From contig CAXKVR010000039.1 in assembly GCA_964058845.1 (NCBI GenBank), positions 41,277 through 105,276 of the forward strand: a DNA stretch of 64,000 nt, given 5' to 3'. Position numbers and translations under genes: made by a program. Below the pieces are notes generated by a model. The model saw nothing but the letters and a program-made list of their open reading frames with translations, was not told the DNA's origin and ran no database searches. Below are positions 1 through 12,920 of this stretch, in pieces (the stretch's first letter is position 1; each line of letters opens with the position of its first letter). The stretch comes from Carex sylvatica (Eukaryota; Streptophyta; Magnoliopsida; Poales; Cyperaceae).

Positions 1-3000
1 GCACCAAAGCTTAAAGAGATGGATGACATCATAAAAGAAATCCATATGCGAAGTATCGTTCCTCAAAAGAATTCCAACAGCCAAACCCTTTTGGTTTGTG
101 ATTTAAACTTCTTTATAACTTTTTAATTGTGAATTACATTCTGAGGGGTATGTTTCATAAAGCATATCCATATAAGACTAAAAGTTAAGTGTCAAATTAT
201 ACAAATTTGTTTGGGTAATATTTCTTGAAAAAGGAAAATGCCAATATGCATCCAAAACCAACAAAATTTTTCTTTTTGGCAATGTCAACTCCCCTAATTT
301 ACCCAAAACTGACCTGACCATAACCAACCAAATTAAAATAAATTAATATCATTTTATTTTTCCTTCAGGTTGTAGTTAGCGACCACGGCATGACTGAGGC
401 AGGTAACCATGGTGGATCATCATATGAAGAAACTGATTCTCTGGCTCTTTTTATCGGTCATGGTATAAGGACTACGACTCATGGTAAAAATGTCAATAAT
501 GAAGCTTTTCAGGTATATGTAAAGATATTTCGTGGAAATATCTCATTTTTCATAGTTTTTTAAGTTGATGTCAATTGTCCTTAGAGATATATGATACATG
601 AGCCAGAATTTAGTATATTAGAAGAAAGGAGATAGATGATATTGTTGTATCTTCCTGGCACATTGATTATTAAATATTTCTTTAATAAAACTAGACTGGC
701 AATTGTTGACCAGTTCAGCTTGGCACCCGGAATTAAATTTTTGCTTCTTGTAGTGTCAAATATTTAATGACATTGCCACGTAATGTTACTCTTTTACAGG
801 TAGATATAGCCCCAACCCTTGCGCTTTTGCTTGGTGTACCTATTCCAAAAAATAACATAGGAGTGATGATAACAAATGTCTTTCAGTCTTTACCAGGTGG
901 GTTTCATTTCACACTCCTTTATGTAATGGCAAAATGTCCTTAAGAATAGGTACATATTGAAAGATCTTTAAAGAAATGGCAGAATAGCCCTTGCCTTTTT
1001 TATACTATTTGCCATAAATTTTTCACTTTGTAATAAAAAACTACAACAATTTATTCAAATGGTTTTAACCAGCATTAGAAAGCAATGGAATACAAACTTC
1101 TGTTAATTCTAGTAATCTTTGTCTATCATTCAAAAATAATATTGGTTAACCTTTTTCTACTGAGGTCCCTTGTACAATTTCACTGTGCTACTTTTTTTTT
1201 CTTTTATATGTAGCCCTTTTTCCAATGATTTTTTTTTTTTTCTTTTGTGAAAATTTTTGAAAAAGATGGATTTCCATAAAATATAATTGTATATCCATCT
1301 TGCACTTCGCTTATACAGAGGAACAAAGATTAAGGGCCTTGGAGCTCAACTCATGGCAACTACTGAGTTTATTAAGAGCCAACTTACCTTGTTTATGTTG
1401 TGATTATTCAACTTCTTCTACTTCTAGTCTGGATTTAGAAGCCGACCTTTCTACCGACTCTACCAATACTAAATTTTGCAATCTATTTTCGAAAGCTGTT
1501 GCCGCTCACAATTCTTGGAGGCTTCAAAACAATTATAGTCTAAGGTAAGTTTCTCATCCAAGAACTTTTGGGAACTATTTTACTGTTATTTGGTGACATC
1601 TCAATGTCCATGTGCTCATTTTTTTCTTAGTTCTTTCATCGCCTCAGTGAATTTAATAAGAAATTGGGCAACAAAATAGCAAAATCAAAATAATACTAGA
1701 TAAAATAATTAATATAGAAATTCGAGATCGACTACTTTGTTCGGTTGTTCCAAACCATTTTACAAAAAAATTGAGGCAGAAAATGAGAGCAGATATTTCT
1801 TGCAAGTTATTTTCTATTTGTTAATATGTTTCTCAGTTATATTTTTATTTTATTTACTACTCTTGTGCAGAACTGACTACTTTGAGATTGCTTCTGAGTC
1901 CTACGAGTTATTCCTGAGAAATGCTAGTGAGTGGTTGTCTCGTAGAGCTACAGATGTAATTTTTTTTGTTAAGCTGTGCTATCATTCATTGGTGTCAATT
2001 ACTAAGATAGAACCACCAATAACAAGGAAACCCACCGTAAAATTTTAAGAAAAAGAACCGTATAAAAGAAAGGAAAAACTGAAACCTGATTGTGCTAGGC
2101 TGCTAGCTACTATAGTCCAATTCCGATTGGTGTGTGCCAGTAAAACTTAATCACACTGATACCATAGTAGACAACTACATATTTACTTTGAAAAGGTAAA
2201 GTTTAATTATTCACTTCGTATTTTCCTTAACTTCAGAATATTGACATGTTTTACTTTATTTTGAAATGTTAATTGCAGAAACCCATCCACATCCTCCTGT
2301 TTGCAGTTGTTTTGATGCTTATGTCATGCTTTCTATTTATAGGCCTCACATTTCAGTTGTTTCACAAAATATATGATAATCGATGGTGTATAGAAGATTT
2401 TTTTATTTTTATAACTATCCTCCTCCATGCAATAAGTTTCGGCTCAAGCTCATTTGTTGAAGAAGAGCAATACACATGGCATTTCCTCACCTCAACCCTA
2501 TATTTAATTTTCCTTCTCTCACAAGTCCAAGCTCTATTAAAAGGACCAAATGGAAACTTGCCCGAAACAATATACCCTGTCATTTTATCTCTTATTTTTG
2601 GAAGAATTTTAAGAGGTTGGCATCAGGGCGGCATCAACTGGGCCCACCTTCCTGATATTTCCAAGTTACTTTTGCAGTCCAGTCCCTCCACCATAACATT
2701 TCTACATATAACTGCCATTTTATCCCTTTTCACCCTCTACTCAAAATCAATCTACAGCCTAAAATCACATTTTAAATTAGCTTTATGGTTAAACTATCTT
2801 ATAGGTGCAAGTCTGGTTCTATTTCAATCTATTAAAAAAAATACATCTAATACGATGCTCATTGATCATGGGACCACATGGATACCACAAGCTGTCTACA
2901 TTATCGGGGGCATTTCAGTAATCTCATCTTTAATTGTGTTGCCTTGGGTTTGGTCAGTTTCTTGCAAGCGGAATCTTTTCTTGGGTATTAGAGAGTGTTT

Positions 3001-4260
3001 ATTTGCTATTGGGTCAACCTATGTGGCTTTCTGGTGTCTCTTGCAACTGCTTCTCCAGCAACCGGTGAATGCAATTCCAGTTTTGTTGATTTATATGCAA
3101 ATTCGCACAAGTTTAAGTTTTTTTGCAAAAGGTGGGTCCCTATGCAAGGACTGGGTCAAGGTAATTTTCGAGTAATTTTTAATTTTATGTACTACATGTA
3201 CTGACAATTAGCAAGCTAAACTTTTACTTCTATATTCAAGTTTCTGTATAAATTTGATAGATCTGAAAGCTTTCAGTTGTTAATTTTATATTATTTTCTT
3301 TTATTTTATCTGTAGTTCTAATCCAGTCATTTTTATTATAATATTGTATCATTTACTATCTAACTTCTGTGCTTTTTTGTAATTTCTTAGGTTGCTGCTA
3401 TTCATTTCTTAGGCCTTTCTGGCCATTTTGGGCTTGGCAACACCAACAGCCTTGCAACTATTGATGTTGCAGGAGCTTTCATAGTAAAAATCCTAAACCA
3501 CAAATATTTTCAACGATCATTTTTAACAATCTTTTTTGTTAATTTGTTTTAATCGATGATTGTTGTCTTCCTTTTATGTCGAAAGGGTATCTCGAGTTAC
3601 TCCACAGTTCTTTCTGGGATACTAATGTTCTGCATTACCTATGCATCGCCTATACTATCGCATCTAAGTACAGTGATGTACATCCCAACCATGGTAGATG
3701 GTGTAGCCGTCTCATCTAAAGAGAAGTTTGAATGGAGAATATTATTGGAAAGAATGGTTGCAATCCCATGCTTGGTTCCTCTGGTAGTTAATTCAGTTGC
3801 ATTGACTTCTTTTACAGTGGTGTTGCTTCTCATGAGGAATCATCTCTTCGTTTGGAGCGTCTTTTCACCCAAGTAAGTTCTCATGTTGTTTTTAATTTGT
3901 AGCTCATGGTACCTTAACATTAAAGATAGAAATCTCATTGCACCCTTTGTTGGTCATTTCTGACTTTAGTGGAGTCTCTCATTTTCGTTTTTTCATTAAA
4001 CTATATACCATTTTTTGTTCTAATTAGCGCAAGTACTGATTCTTTGGTATTGTAAAATTGACTTGGACCATATTACCTTTTGTGTTGTGCAGTATTAAAA
4101 TTGAAATACATACCTGATACTTTCTAATTCAAATTGGTGCAGATATCTCTACCTTTGTGCCTCTACAGTTTCCGTGTATACCGGTGTACTTGTTATAGCA
4201 GGCACAGTGTTTTATACATGCAGTGTATTCGCTTGGAAAATGAGAAAATGTAAAATTTAA
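1..4260 (+). CDS. PIGG: GPI ethanolamine phosphate transferase 2 (PIGG/GPI7 type), 3' part
   Basis: Transfers phosphoethanolamine to the second mannose of the GPI anchor at the ER membrane (family knowledge). The gene is cut by the window start. Exons that join in frame with GT-AG borders: 1-93, 369-512, 800-896, 1319-1544, 1871-1955, 2279-3160, 3391-3483, 3586-3872, 4143-4260, giving 674 residues and a TAA stop. The join of exons 1 and 2 gives LLVVVSDHGMTEAGNHGG, the metal-binding SDHG block of the alkaline-phosphatase-like catalytic domain. Next come the family blocks RALELNSWQLL and ASEWLSRRATD. The long sixth exon and the rest encode many hydrophobic membrane segments, and GLGNTNSLATIDVAGAF is a typical late PIGG block. 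The missing N-terminal part is probably 250-300 residues. The frame is open through all nine exons, so the gene looks intact here. PIGO and PIGN were considered; the late block fits PIGG best. Confidence 0.93.
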
Positions 4261-5469
4261 GCTCCAGCGTAATATGGGTTTGTTGCAAAAACTTTGTTTT
4301 TCATTGTTTTCTAGCCAAGGTTAGATAATAGATAAGAGGCAAATGCTGATTATTGAAAGAGCGCAAAGTTGCATTTAGGAATTGTTGTTTCTTTATAAGT
4401 TCATAGAAAGCGTTTAAATTGAATTTTGAAGAGTAATTGCTCACTAAAAAGCTTTTCTTCAGCTCTTACTAAGTTTGCAATTTTGAATTGAGTCAAGTAA
4501 GAATTGTTGGCTTGTTAATTAAGTTATTTAATCATTTTATCTTGCCTCTTGTGCGATTAACTAACAAATGACGTGTAGTTTATAGAATTCTATATAACCA
4601 TCGAATATTAACTAGGAAGTGATTTTTGAAGGACTTCAAAATATAAAACTTTGACAAAAACTACATTTTTTTTTCTGGTAAATGGTTCATAAAATAATGT
4701 CATGCTTCAATTTAATGTTTATATTATGGTCTTCAGAGGACCATCAAAATCGTTTATAGAATTTGCAAAAACATATTTTGTATCAAGAAGTAAACTGTTG
4801 GGTCTACTTTATTTTTGCTATGAAAGTTGTTCTTTAATTTCTTATTTTCATGTTGTCGTAGTGTTTACAATAAAAACCAACAATATACAATATATTCGTG
4901 AGGTCCAAATTCGCAGATTTTTTTTAAAATGTGGTAAATATTTTTTTAATCAATACTTCAATTTTTTATATTCTATCAATCATATTTTAATTTGGAAATT
5001 AAGTTCGAAAAAAGTAACCAAAATTAATTAATTTGTTGATATTAATTCGGACTTAAAATTAATTTGTTAACAAATAATTAATTTACAAGTCAAAGAAATC
5101 CACAATAGGTGCAAAAAAAAAAAAAAATCCTGACTTTAACGAGCATAACTTTTGAAAAATCAGATTTCTTAGTATGACTCCATTATGAAAAACTTACATA
5201 AAGATCTATATTCATTACCGGACGTAGCTTGTAATGGCCATTCTCGAATAAAGAAAATCGTCTTAAGCTCGAAAAATTTCGTTGAAATTTTATATTTTTT
5301 TCGTATTTCAGAAATATCATATCTATCTCGATTTCGATCCGTGGACCGATCACGTGGCTGTCTATACCGGAGTTGGCGAAGATCTCTCATGCTATGTTCG
5401 TGATTAGCTCTTGCTCACGATTCCAGCTAGTAAACAGAGGTGTGGATATCTGAATTATTCTTTTTTAGC
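4261..5469. other. 3' flank and AT-rich intergenic DNA
   Basis: Holds the presumed 3' UTR of the PIGG gene, then AT-rich sequence. Positions about 5095-5405 are less AT-rich and contain a phrase like CATAACTTTTGAAAAATCAG, which resembles text common in plant LTR retrotransposons. Short open frames on both strands there overlap each other and show no protein motif. No gene supported. Confidence 0.5.
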
Positions 5470-5709
5470 GTACTCTTATAAAAATATGTTTGATTGTAAA
5501 ATAAGAATAGTTAGAATAATTCTTTTGTTATTTGTGTTATTATAATAGTCAAATTCAATTTTTTATAAAAATAGACTATTTTAATAAGACAAGAGTTGAA
5601 TTCACTATTCTAACTATTTAACTCCGTTCAAACAAAAAATAAGCTATTTTGAATAGTTTTGTTTTAAAAATAATATATTTTATTCTAACCAAACATATCT
5701 TTACGAGTC
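5470..5709. mobile_element. Small terminal-inverted-repeat element (MITE-like)
   Basis: The left end reads TACTCTTATAAAAATATGTT. The right end, reverse-complemented, reads GACTCGTAAAGATATGTTTG, so the ends are imperfect inverted repeats about 20 bp long. The 240-bp interior is AT-rich and non-coding. No convincing target duplication was found. Confidence 0.45.
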
Positions 5710-6549
5710 GATCTATCTAACTTGTCATGTTTATTTAATTTGATAATTGCATAAAACCAAACATAGGCAGAGGAGATTATTTGTGATTGTCGAAGGGACA
5801 AGTTGTGAAATGTCAAGGAACTGCACTAGTTTGCGGATTCTTAGCAAATTTTAAAGGAACCACAGAACTGATGCGGTTCTTTCTATGGCATCGAAAAAAA
5901 ATTCACCATCTATGTTATTCTATAATATATATATACACACACACACATATTAAATTTAAAAATATATATATTCAGCCAAATTAGGCCACAAATTAAGTCT
6001 AACTGCAGGTCAATATCCATTAAGTCAACATAGTCACTGTGCGTTATGGCAGTGACACAAGTTTGAAAAAATTAGAGTTTGAAACTTGTATACTATCATA
6101 AATATTTATGAAAGAAAAATAATAAATCAATCAATCAACATATTAGAATATTATATATGTGTGGATATGCTGCAATTATTGATGTTAAGAAACAGAGAGA
6201 AACTGACAAGTAAAAACAATAAAAAGTCCTTGTGAGCCACAATAATTCATTACGGCAACTGTAGATCCCCATCCCCTAGTTGTTGTTGAGACAATTGAAA
6301 TTTGAATGCTGTATAAACAGCTGCGGAGTCAGATTTTTTTACTATAGTGGTTAATTAAATAAAATTTTCATGCTACAAATGAGATCAATTGAAAGTGTCC
6401 ATAATATTTTACTCTAAATTATATAGAAAACAGTGTATAAATACAAAAAAAATTGGAAAACAATGGAGATCAATTGATCCCCATTAGCTCTTATTCTCTC
6501 CGCCTCTGTGTATAAATAATGTATATCATATTTTGCCTCACGGGATACT
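5710..6549. other. AT-rich intergenic DNA with short TA/CA microsatellite
   Basis: A TATATA/CACACA tract lies near 5925-5948. The rest is low-complexity AT-rich DNA with no open frame showing protein character and no paired repeat that I could see. Confidence 0.5.
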
Positions 6550-6985
6550 GATGTATAGTGGCACAGTATCGTTGTATCGGTGTCTTTAAAATCCAAAAAT
6601 TTTAAATATACTATTTTTTTCAAAAATGATAAATCAAAAGACCACGATTCTGTGAAATTTAGAAAAATAGCATGGCCGCATCCCCTAGGTGCAGCCACAT
6701 TTTTACGGGCCGCATCTAAACGATGCGGTAATGGCCGCATCCCCTAGATGCGGCCATCCATTTTTTTTCAAGTTGAACTGCCGCACGAGAAGGAAAAAAA
6801 AAAGGTGGTCGCATCCCCTAGTTGCAGCCACCAGAAAAGTGACCGCATTTTCTAGATGTAGCCATGCTATTTTTTAAAATTTCACAAAATCGTGGTCTTT
6901 TAATTTATCATTTTTTAAAATATAGTATTTTTTAAAATTTCGGCTTTAAAACAAGGGACATTGTATCAAAACTACTATTCCATTT
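6550..6985. mobile_element. Foldback element with four GC-rich hairpin units
   Basis: Arms of roughly 130 bp pair across the element: 6597-6680 matches the reverse complement of about 6860-6945 (shared text AAAAGACCACGATT / AATCGTGGTCTTTT), and weaker pairing continues outwards. The centre has four copies of a unit such as GGCCGCATCCCCTAGATGCG (near 6673, 6733, 6809, 6842). The best copy can form a 9-bp stem GGCCGCATC/GATGCGGCC with a CCCTA loop. Short open frames here are by-products of the repeat. No transposase. Confidence 0.7.
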
Positions 6986-7471
6986 GAATCGAATCACTTT
7001 CGAGTTTTGACCGGCGATTTTTATTAATGCCCTAAAAAAAAAATTAAAATAGTCCCCAATTTTTTTTTCTTTTTAAAACTGCTCGACCGCATGCTGAGCG
7101 ATCCTCTATTTTTTTATTTTTTTTAGATATCTACTTTAAATTTAAATTATTTTAATTTTTTGTTTATGGTGTATGCCAAAAAATAAGACATTTGATATAT
7201 TTATGAATGATGTCGTAACATTTTATAACTTTGATTTGATTTGTCAGTTAGACATCACAAGTCTAAATATAACACTAATTAAGGACTTGGTATTGATTCG
7301 TAATGCGGGAGTACTTTTGTAAAAATCTTTTTTTTTTGCATTCCCGCATTATACAAAAATACCCCACATTTTTTTTTCACTATAAATAGGGTTTTTATAA
7401 ACTCATTTTTTTATAATATATGTATATATATAATATAATATATGTATATATAATATAATATATGTATATAT

Positions 7472-7851
7472 GAGGTTGGCTACTATGCTTATATAAGCAT
7501 ATCCCCACATATGCTTATAACTCATTTTTGTGTTTTCAATGTCCAAATGGTCGATCGGAACCGTTTATCTTGTTCTCCATATTAATATGTGCTTGGAGAC
7601 CAAATTTTATATTTTTCTGAATTTTTTTACTATTTATTAAGCCACTTTGAAAATTGCTGATCCAATGGTGGCTTAACAAAACAGTAAAATCAGAAGCCAC
7701 TGTTGGATCAGCGATTTTCATAGTGACTTAATAAATAGTAAAAAAATTCAGAAAAATGTAAAATTTGGTCTCCAAGCACATATTAATATGGAGAACAAGA
7801 TGAACGGTTCCGATCGACCATTTGGACATTATTATGTGGGGATATGCTTAT
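7472..7851. mobile_element. Foldback MITE, family A copy 1 (right end trimmed)
   Basis: Starts GAGGTTGGCTACTATGCT and folds back on itself around 7680, with arms carrying ATGGTCGATCGGAACCGTT and CTCCATATTAATATGTGC. The right arm stops at GTGGGGATATGCTTA, so it lacks the last 25 bp or so of the terminal repeat. It abuts a tandem AATATATGTATATA tract. Confidence 0.85.
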
Positions 7852-7863
7852 ACATATATATAT

Positions 7864-8288
7864 GAGGTTGGCTACTATGCTTATATAAGCATATCCCCAC
7901 ATATGTTTATAACTCATTTTTGTGTTTCCAATGTTCAAATGGTCGATCGGAACCGTTCATCTTGTTCTCCATATTAATATGTGCTTGGAGACCAAATTTT
8001 ATATTTTTCTGCATTTTTTTACTATTTATTAAGCCACTTTGAAAATTATTAATCCAACGGTGGCTGCTGATTTTACTGTTTTGTGCAGCCACCGTTGGAT
8101 CAGCGATTTTCAAAGTGGCTTAATAAATAGTAAACAAATTCAGAAAAATGTAAAATTTAGTTTCCAAGCACATATTAATATGGAGAACAAGATGAACGGT
8201 TCCGATCGACCATTTGGACATTGGAAACACAAAAATGAGTTATAAGCATATGTGGGGATATGCTTATATAAGCATAGTAGCCAACCTC
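7864..8288. mobile_element. Foldback MITE, family A copy 2 (complete)
   Basis: The termini are near-perfect inverted repeats: GAGGTTGGCTACTATGCT at the left and AGCATAGTAGCCAACCTC at the right. Pairing continues almost to the centre near 8075. Internally it matches the first copy 12 bp upstream, so two family members sit nearly side by side. Confidence 0.9.
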
Positions 8289-8303
8289 TATATATATATA
8301 TAT

Positions 8304-8505
8304 AGTAAGGCTACGTTACTTCGCGAATTAAAAGGGAATATTTTAAGCGCTCACCGTTAGATCCAAACCGTTAGTTTCGAAGTCCAAATAGCCGATCCAA
8401 ACCGTTAGATGTTTAATCTATATTAAAATATGCTTGGATATCAAATTTTATATTTTTTGAAATTTTTTTACTATTTATTAAGATGGTTTGAAAATCGCTG
8501 TATTT
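8304..8505. mobile_element. Half of a foldback MITE (AGTAAGGCTACG family)
   Basis: Only the left arm is present. It opens AGTAAGGCTACGTTACTTCG and runs through the shared arm motif GCCGATCCAAACCGTTAG to the turn region. The right arm is missing and the sequence passes directly into the dispersed core segment. A full-length relative is at 38,513-38,919. Confidence 0.75.
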
Positions 8506-8508
8506 TAA

Positions 8509-8875
8509 TGTCTACCGTCGAACGAAAACTTAAACTGAAATTCTGACGCTCTGGATGACTCTCATGATGCCCAGGGGTATCCTCTGGGGAAAAATTTGGA
8601 TCCGTCTCATCCCTTCCATTCCAAAAAGTGGTCATACGCGCAAATCCGACTTTCATAATCAAAGTTATAGATGTTTAAAATTTTTCGAAAGCTGAACTTT
8701 GGAAATTCATAACTAACTGTAGAAAAATCCAAATAAATTAAAATTTGTGTCAATTCTTTGTATTTTTGAATGCCCTACATGCTGGTATAATCACTTTTAC
8801 AGTTTGGTCCCTGTATCAGTCCAGGCTTGCTGATTTACCAGCAGAGATCAAATTTGATATTTTTAGTGCTTGGCT
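8509..8875 (+). repeat. Dispersed core segment, copy 1
   Basis: Shares long stretches with 30,425-30,785 and partly with 63,150-63,325: GAACGAAAACTTAAACTGAA, GATCCGTCTC, AAATCCGACTTTC, TAACTAACTGTAGAAAAATC and TATCAGTCCAG. It is non-coding. In all three places it occupies the interior of a large foldback element. Confidence 0.8.
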
Positions 8876-9475
8876 GCTGAGTTTGGACTTAGTACTATAC
8901 CAGAGGTCAGTCTAGAGTGCTTTGTGCATGGACAGAGATCTAATTTGAGGTTTGAACATATTTTAGTAGCTCTAAACTACTATTTTAGTACCAGAAATAA
9001 AGAGAAGAAGATCAAAACTCCAAGACATCATTTAATCAAAATTTTGAAATATCAACAAGCTGTCAGGCTGTCAGAGATTAGAAATTTTTGAATCAAGGAC
9101 AATTTCTTAATTAGTGTTATCTTTAGACTTGTGATATCCAACTGACAAATCAAATCAAAATTATAAAATGTTACGACATCATTCATTAATATATCAAATG
9201 TCTTATTTTTTGGCATACACCCTAAAAAAAAATTTAAATAATTTAAATTTAAAGTAGATCTAAATAAAAAATAAAAAATAGAGGACCGCCCAGCAGAGAG
9301 GCGGTTTGGTCCCTAGTGGACCGCTCCTGCCACGGGCAGTCTGCTAGGTGTGTGAACCGTTCTCCTACCGGGCGGTCGGGACAGTTTTAAAAAAAAAAAA
9401 AAATTGGAAGCCATTTTGTAAAGAAAAAAAAAAAATTTAAGGTGTTAATAAAAATGGCCTGAGTTTTGACTCACC

Positions 9476-11173
9476 TTGCTTTATTTTATATCAAAACTCC
9501 TCGTGCTTTTAGCCTGACCCCACTATGTGAAAACATTTTTCTTTTGTATTTATATAGATAATATATAATTAATATAGAATATTAGATAGACTGCTTTATT
9601 TTTCTGATCCAATATCAGAAATTTGTAAGATTTTATAAAAGAGAAAAATATATTGATTTTGTGTATTTAAATACAATAATATATAGGTTTGATTAAAATA
9701 CAATTTTAAACAACTTGACTAATTATCTCTTATTTACTACCATTACACAACTTCTACAATTTATATCTACTATTATTTGCAGTACAATCTATATAATGCT
9801 CTATTACCTAACTAGGAGATCAGTTCCTTTAGAAAGTTTCTAAAAAATAAAATAAGCATACACCATAAATTGGCGCCTAAAGAAACCAGACAGAGGCGGA
9901 ACTAGAAAATTTTAATAGAAGTGATTGAAAATTAAAATGTACAATTGTGATGAGTAGGATTTGAATCCAATATCTCTCACCATAAAATAGAGCTTTAACC
10001 ACTAAACTATAACTAAACATTTATCATTTGTTGAGGATGGCTAGACTATATAGAAAATTAAAAAGAAAAAGAAAAAAGAAGAAGATAAAATTCAATTAAA
10101 TTTCTATACATATAATTAAAATTTAGAAATCACAGGAGTGGCTTAGCCACCTTTAGCTAAGTTTTAAATCTGCTCCTGAAACCAGACCAAAAGTCCAGTT
10201 GCCAATTTATACCTACTATTATTTATTATTTTCAATACAATCTATGTAATCCTCTATTACCTAATTAGGGGATCAGTTCCTTTAGAAATTTCCTTAAAAA
10301 AAAAATAAGCATACACCATAAATTGGGGGAAGCAAATCTGCTGCGATTCGAATTTTTACTACAGTACCCTGAAATCTCTGTTTTTCCTAATCTCACCGTT
10401 CATTTTTTTTTGTACGACCATCTCTAAATAACTAGTTTTTCTAAAGAAATCAGACCAAATTAAGATCCAGTTCTTGACTTCTTTCGGGAGCCAATATATG
10501 AGCACACGAAATCAAAGGAAACAATATAAACCTAAATGAATCCAGATCAAACTTTTTATCTAAATCACACGTTATTTACCTAAAAATTAAACATATGAAA
10601 CTCTATTAATGTAACTTAAATAAACTAAATTAACCAACAATAACTACCCATTACTAAATAAAACTAAAATATTATAAATTTAACTAAATTAATTAAAGTA
10701 ACTTAAATAAACTTAATTAACTAACAATAACTACACATAACTAAATAAAACTAAAATTATCTAAATTTAACTAAATTAATTAACTAACAATAACTACACA
10801 TAATTAAATAAAAGTAAATTAACCTACATTTACCTTAATTTACCATAATTAAACTAAATAAATATGCATGCAAAGCTCATAACCTTTAGTTCTTGATTTT
10901 ATGTGGCGCTCAAAGAAACAAACCTGCATGCAAAGTTAAAGCTAAAGCAACAAATAACAATTAGATCGAAAAAATCAAACAATTTATCTAATATTCTAAT
11001 ATTCTATATTATATTTTTCATTAAAAAATTATGCAGTGAAAAAGATCTTATGAGAAACAAACAACACCACAAATAAAGCCACAAAAACAGCCATATATTG
11101 CTTTTGGATGCCGTGAAACTGACTCGTAGTAAAACAGAGAGTATACATTTGATTAAATAGATAACAATAATGA
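9476..11173. other. Intergenic DNA with related degenerate repeat segments
   Basis: Two similar segments (about 9720-9870 and 10,190-10,330) share CTCTATTACCTAACTAGGAG-like text and AATAAGCATACACCATAAATTG, suggesting a local duplication or two copies of one repeat. Near 9950-10,010 a GGATTTGAATCC motif recalls a SINE B box, but no clear A box, tail or duplication was seen. No gene. Confidence 0.5.
10596..10865. repeat. AT-rich tandem repeat
   Basis: About three diverged units containing AACTAACAATAACTACACAT, ACTAAATAAAACTAAAAT and AAATTTAACTAAATTAATTA repeat with a 70-115 bp period. Non-coding. Confidence 0.75.
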
Positions 11174-11181
11174 CATAAATT

Positions 11182-11828
11182 TAGGGGTGTAAACGGGGCC
11201 AGATTATCCGGCGGATATCCGCTCCGTATCCGGAAATTATCCGAATCTGGATAATTTCCGAATACGAATTCAGATAATTTTTGAATATTCATAGAAGATC
11301 CGGATACGGAGTTCTAAACGGAGCGGATATCCGGACTATCCAAAACCTAATAATTTCCGGATACGGATTCAGAGTCCTAAACGGAGTGGATATCCGGACT
11401 CTAATAAAAGAGGAATTAATATTTGCTATAGGTGGAATTTGAATCCATGTACTCCCATCTCAAGACTTTTGAACTAAGTTTCAAACTACTACACCACAAC
11501 TTCTTTTGTTACAATTCCTTTATTTCATATATATATATATTATATAAATATATTATCTCTCATCTCTCCATCAATATTTATATTTAATTTTTTAATTAAT
11601 ATTTGTATCTTCGAAATTCATATATCTTAATTATCCGATCATTATTCGTTTTATATCCATATTCGAATCCGTATCCGTGAACTATCTGTTCCGTATCCGT
11701 ATTCGTTTAAGACGAATTTGATTTTGAATTTTAATATCTGTTTACTATCCGTATCTGTATTCGTATCTGCTCATTATCCGACAGATGCGGATATAATATA
11801 AGCATTATCCTCTCCGTTTACACCCCTA
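11182..11828. mobile_element. hAT-type non-autonomous element, 647 bp
   Basis: Perfect 15-bp terminal inverted repeats TAGGGGTGTAAACGG / CCGTTTACACCCCTA, flanked by an exact 8-bp duplication CATAAATT (11,174-11,181 and 11,829-11,836). An 8-bp duplication is the hAT hallmark. The interior has many repeats of TATCCGTATCC/GGATATCCGG-like text on both strands and a GGAATTTGAATCC motif. No transposase. Confidence 0.9.
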
Positions 11829-11972
11829 CATAAATTACACCGAAATTTTTATTCATACCTCAGAAAAAAAGAAAATTACAACTATACAAACTTTGTAATT
11901 TTGAAAAAAAAAATGAGGGCATAGATGGAATTTCGTTTTTTAGGATGTAATATAAATTTCTGTTAAATAATA

Positions 11973-12640
11973 AGGGGAATTTCATATATATCCCTCAAAA
12001 GTTTTAATATTACAGATTTATCCCTCCAAAATCAATAATTACCTATATATCCTTGAAAATTATACAAACTAGCATATTTACCCAATCTATAACATATCAA
12101 ATATCTCCAAAAATAATTAAATAATATTTTTTTAAACATTAAAATTTATTTTACAATATTAATTAATAATATGTTGATCATTATGCTCTTCGGTCTCTTT
12201 AGTCCCCCGAGTTTTATTCTCTGTAAGGCACCGAACCTCTATCGTCTCTCTCTCCAAACGCGTCAAATCACATATTTCTCCCCACCTTCCCTAGTCGCCT
12301 CTCCTCTCATATTTTTGTCGCCCCTCGTTGTGTTAATTTTTAATTTTCGTTTGGAGAGAGAGGCGGAAAGTTTGGCGTCTTAAAGAGAAAAGAACTTAGA
12401 TGGACTAAAGAGACAAAAACGAAGAGTGTAATAGTCAATGTATTATTAATTAATAATGTAATTTTTTTAAGTTTTAAAAAATATTATTTAATTATTTTTG
12501 GAGATATTTGATATGTTATAGAATTAGATTGGACAAATATGTTAATTTGTATTATTTTCAAGGATAAATACGTAATTATTGATTTTAAAGGGATAACATA
12601 TAATATTGAAATTTTTGAGGGATATAGATGAAATTGCCCA
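11973..12640. mobile_element. Mutator-like foldback element, 668 bp
   Basis: Arms of about 220 bp pair: the left carries TATATATCCCTCAAAA and ATATCAAATATCTCCAAAAA, and the right has their complements. An AAATAATA duplication flanks the termini (11,965-11,972 and within 12,641-12,649; 8 of 9 bases), as for MULEs. The spacer (about 12,180-12,410) is pyrimidine-rich with TCTCTCTCTCC and CCCCACCTTCCC, resembling a captured gene leader. Its open frame has no recognised domain. Confidence 0.85.
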
Positions 12641-12649
12641 AAAATAATA

Positions 12650-12920
12650 TATGTCACGTAGGTCCCATGCGTAAGCTACTGTTTTCTGATTCTTTCCACC
12701 GTACGATATGATTGGGTCCATTGGGATTTGGAAGCATGGGATGGGACAGTGCAGATCAACTTTTTGAATGTTACCAACACTTTGGTTTCATATTTCGAAC
12801 TATTTTCAGGTTCAATCCGTAAAAATCCCCTCGACTCGAAGGGAAGATTAACCCTTTGCTCTGCCTCCGAATCCGATCTCCACACTCCCCACCTCACTTC
12901 CCCCAAAACCCGAATCCAAT
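12650..12920 (+). promoter_or_regulatory. Promoter and leader region of the J-domain/AT-hook gene
   Basis: The only unique-looking DNA between the foldback element and the start codon, so core promoter and 5' leader should lie here. It becomes C-rich towards the ATG (12,830-12,920). No confident TATA box; the transposon ends only about 280 bp from the ATG. Confidence 0.4.

Larger units (their letters stand above)
6990..9475. mobile_element. Large composite foldback element carrying nested MITEs
   Basis: The arm at about 7000-7290 matches the reverse complement of about 9090-9470. Shared blocks include TATGGTGTATGCCAAAAAAT with its complement, TTAAATTTAAATTATTT, and an outer TTTTTATTAATGCC/GGTGTTAATAAAAA pair. 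Inside lie two foldback MITEs, a half MITE and a segment also found at 30.4 and 63.2 kb. The right arm has a GC-rich stretch (9285-9380) with the palindrome GGTCCCTAGTGGACC. Exact ends and target duplication were not resolved. No coding domain. Confidence 0.7.
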
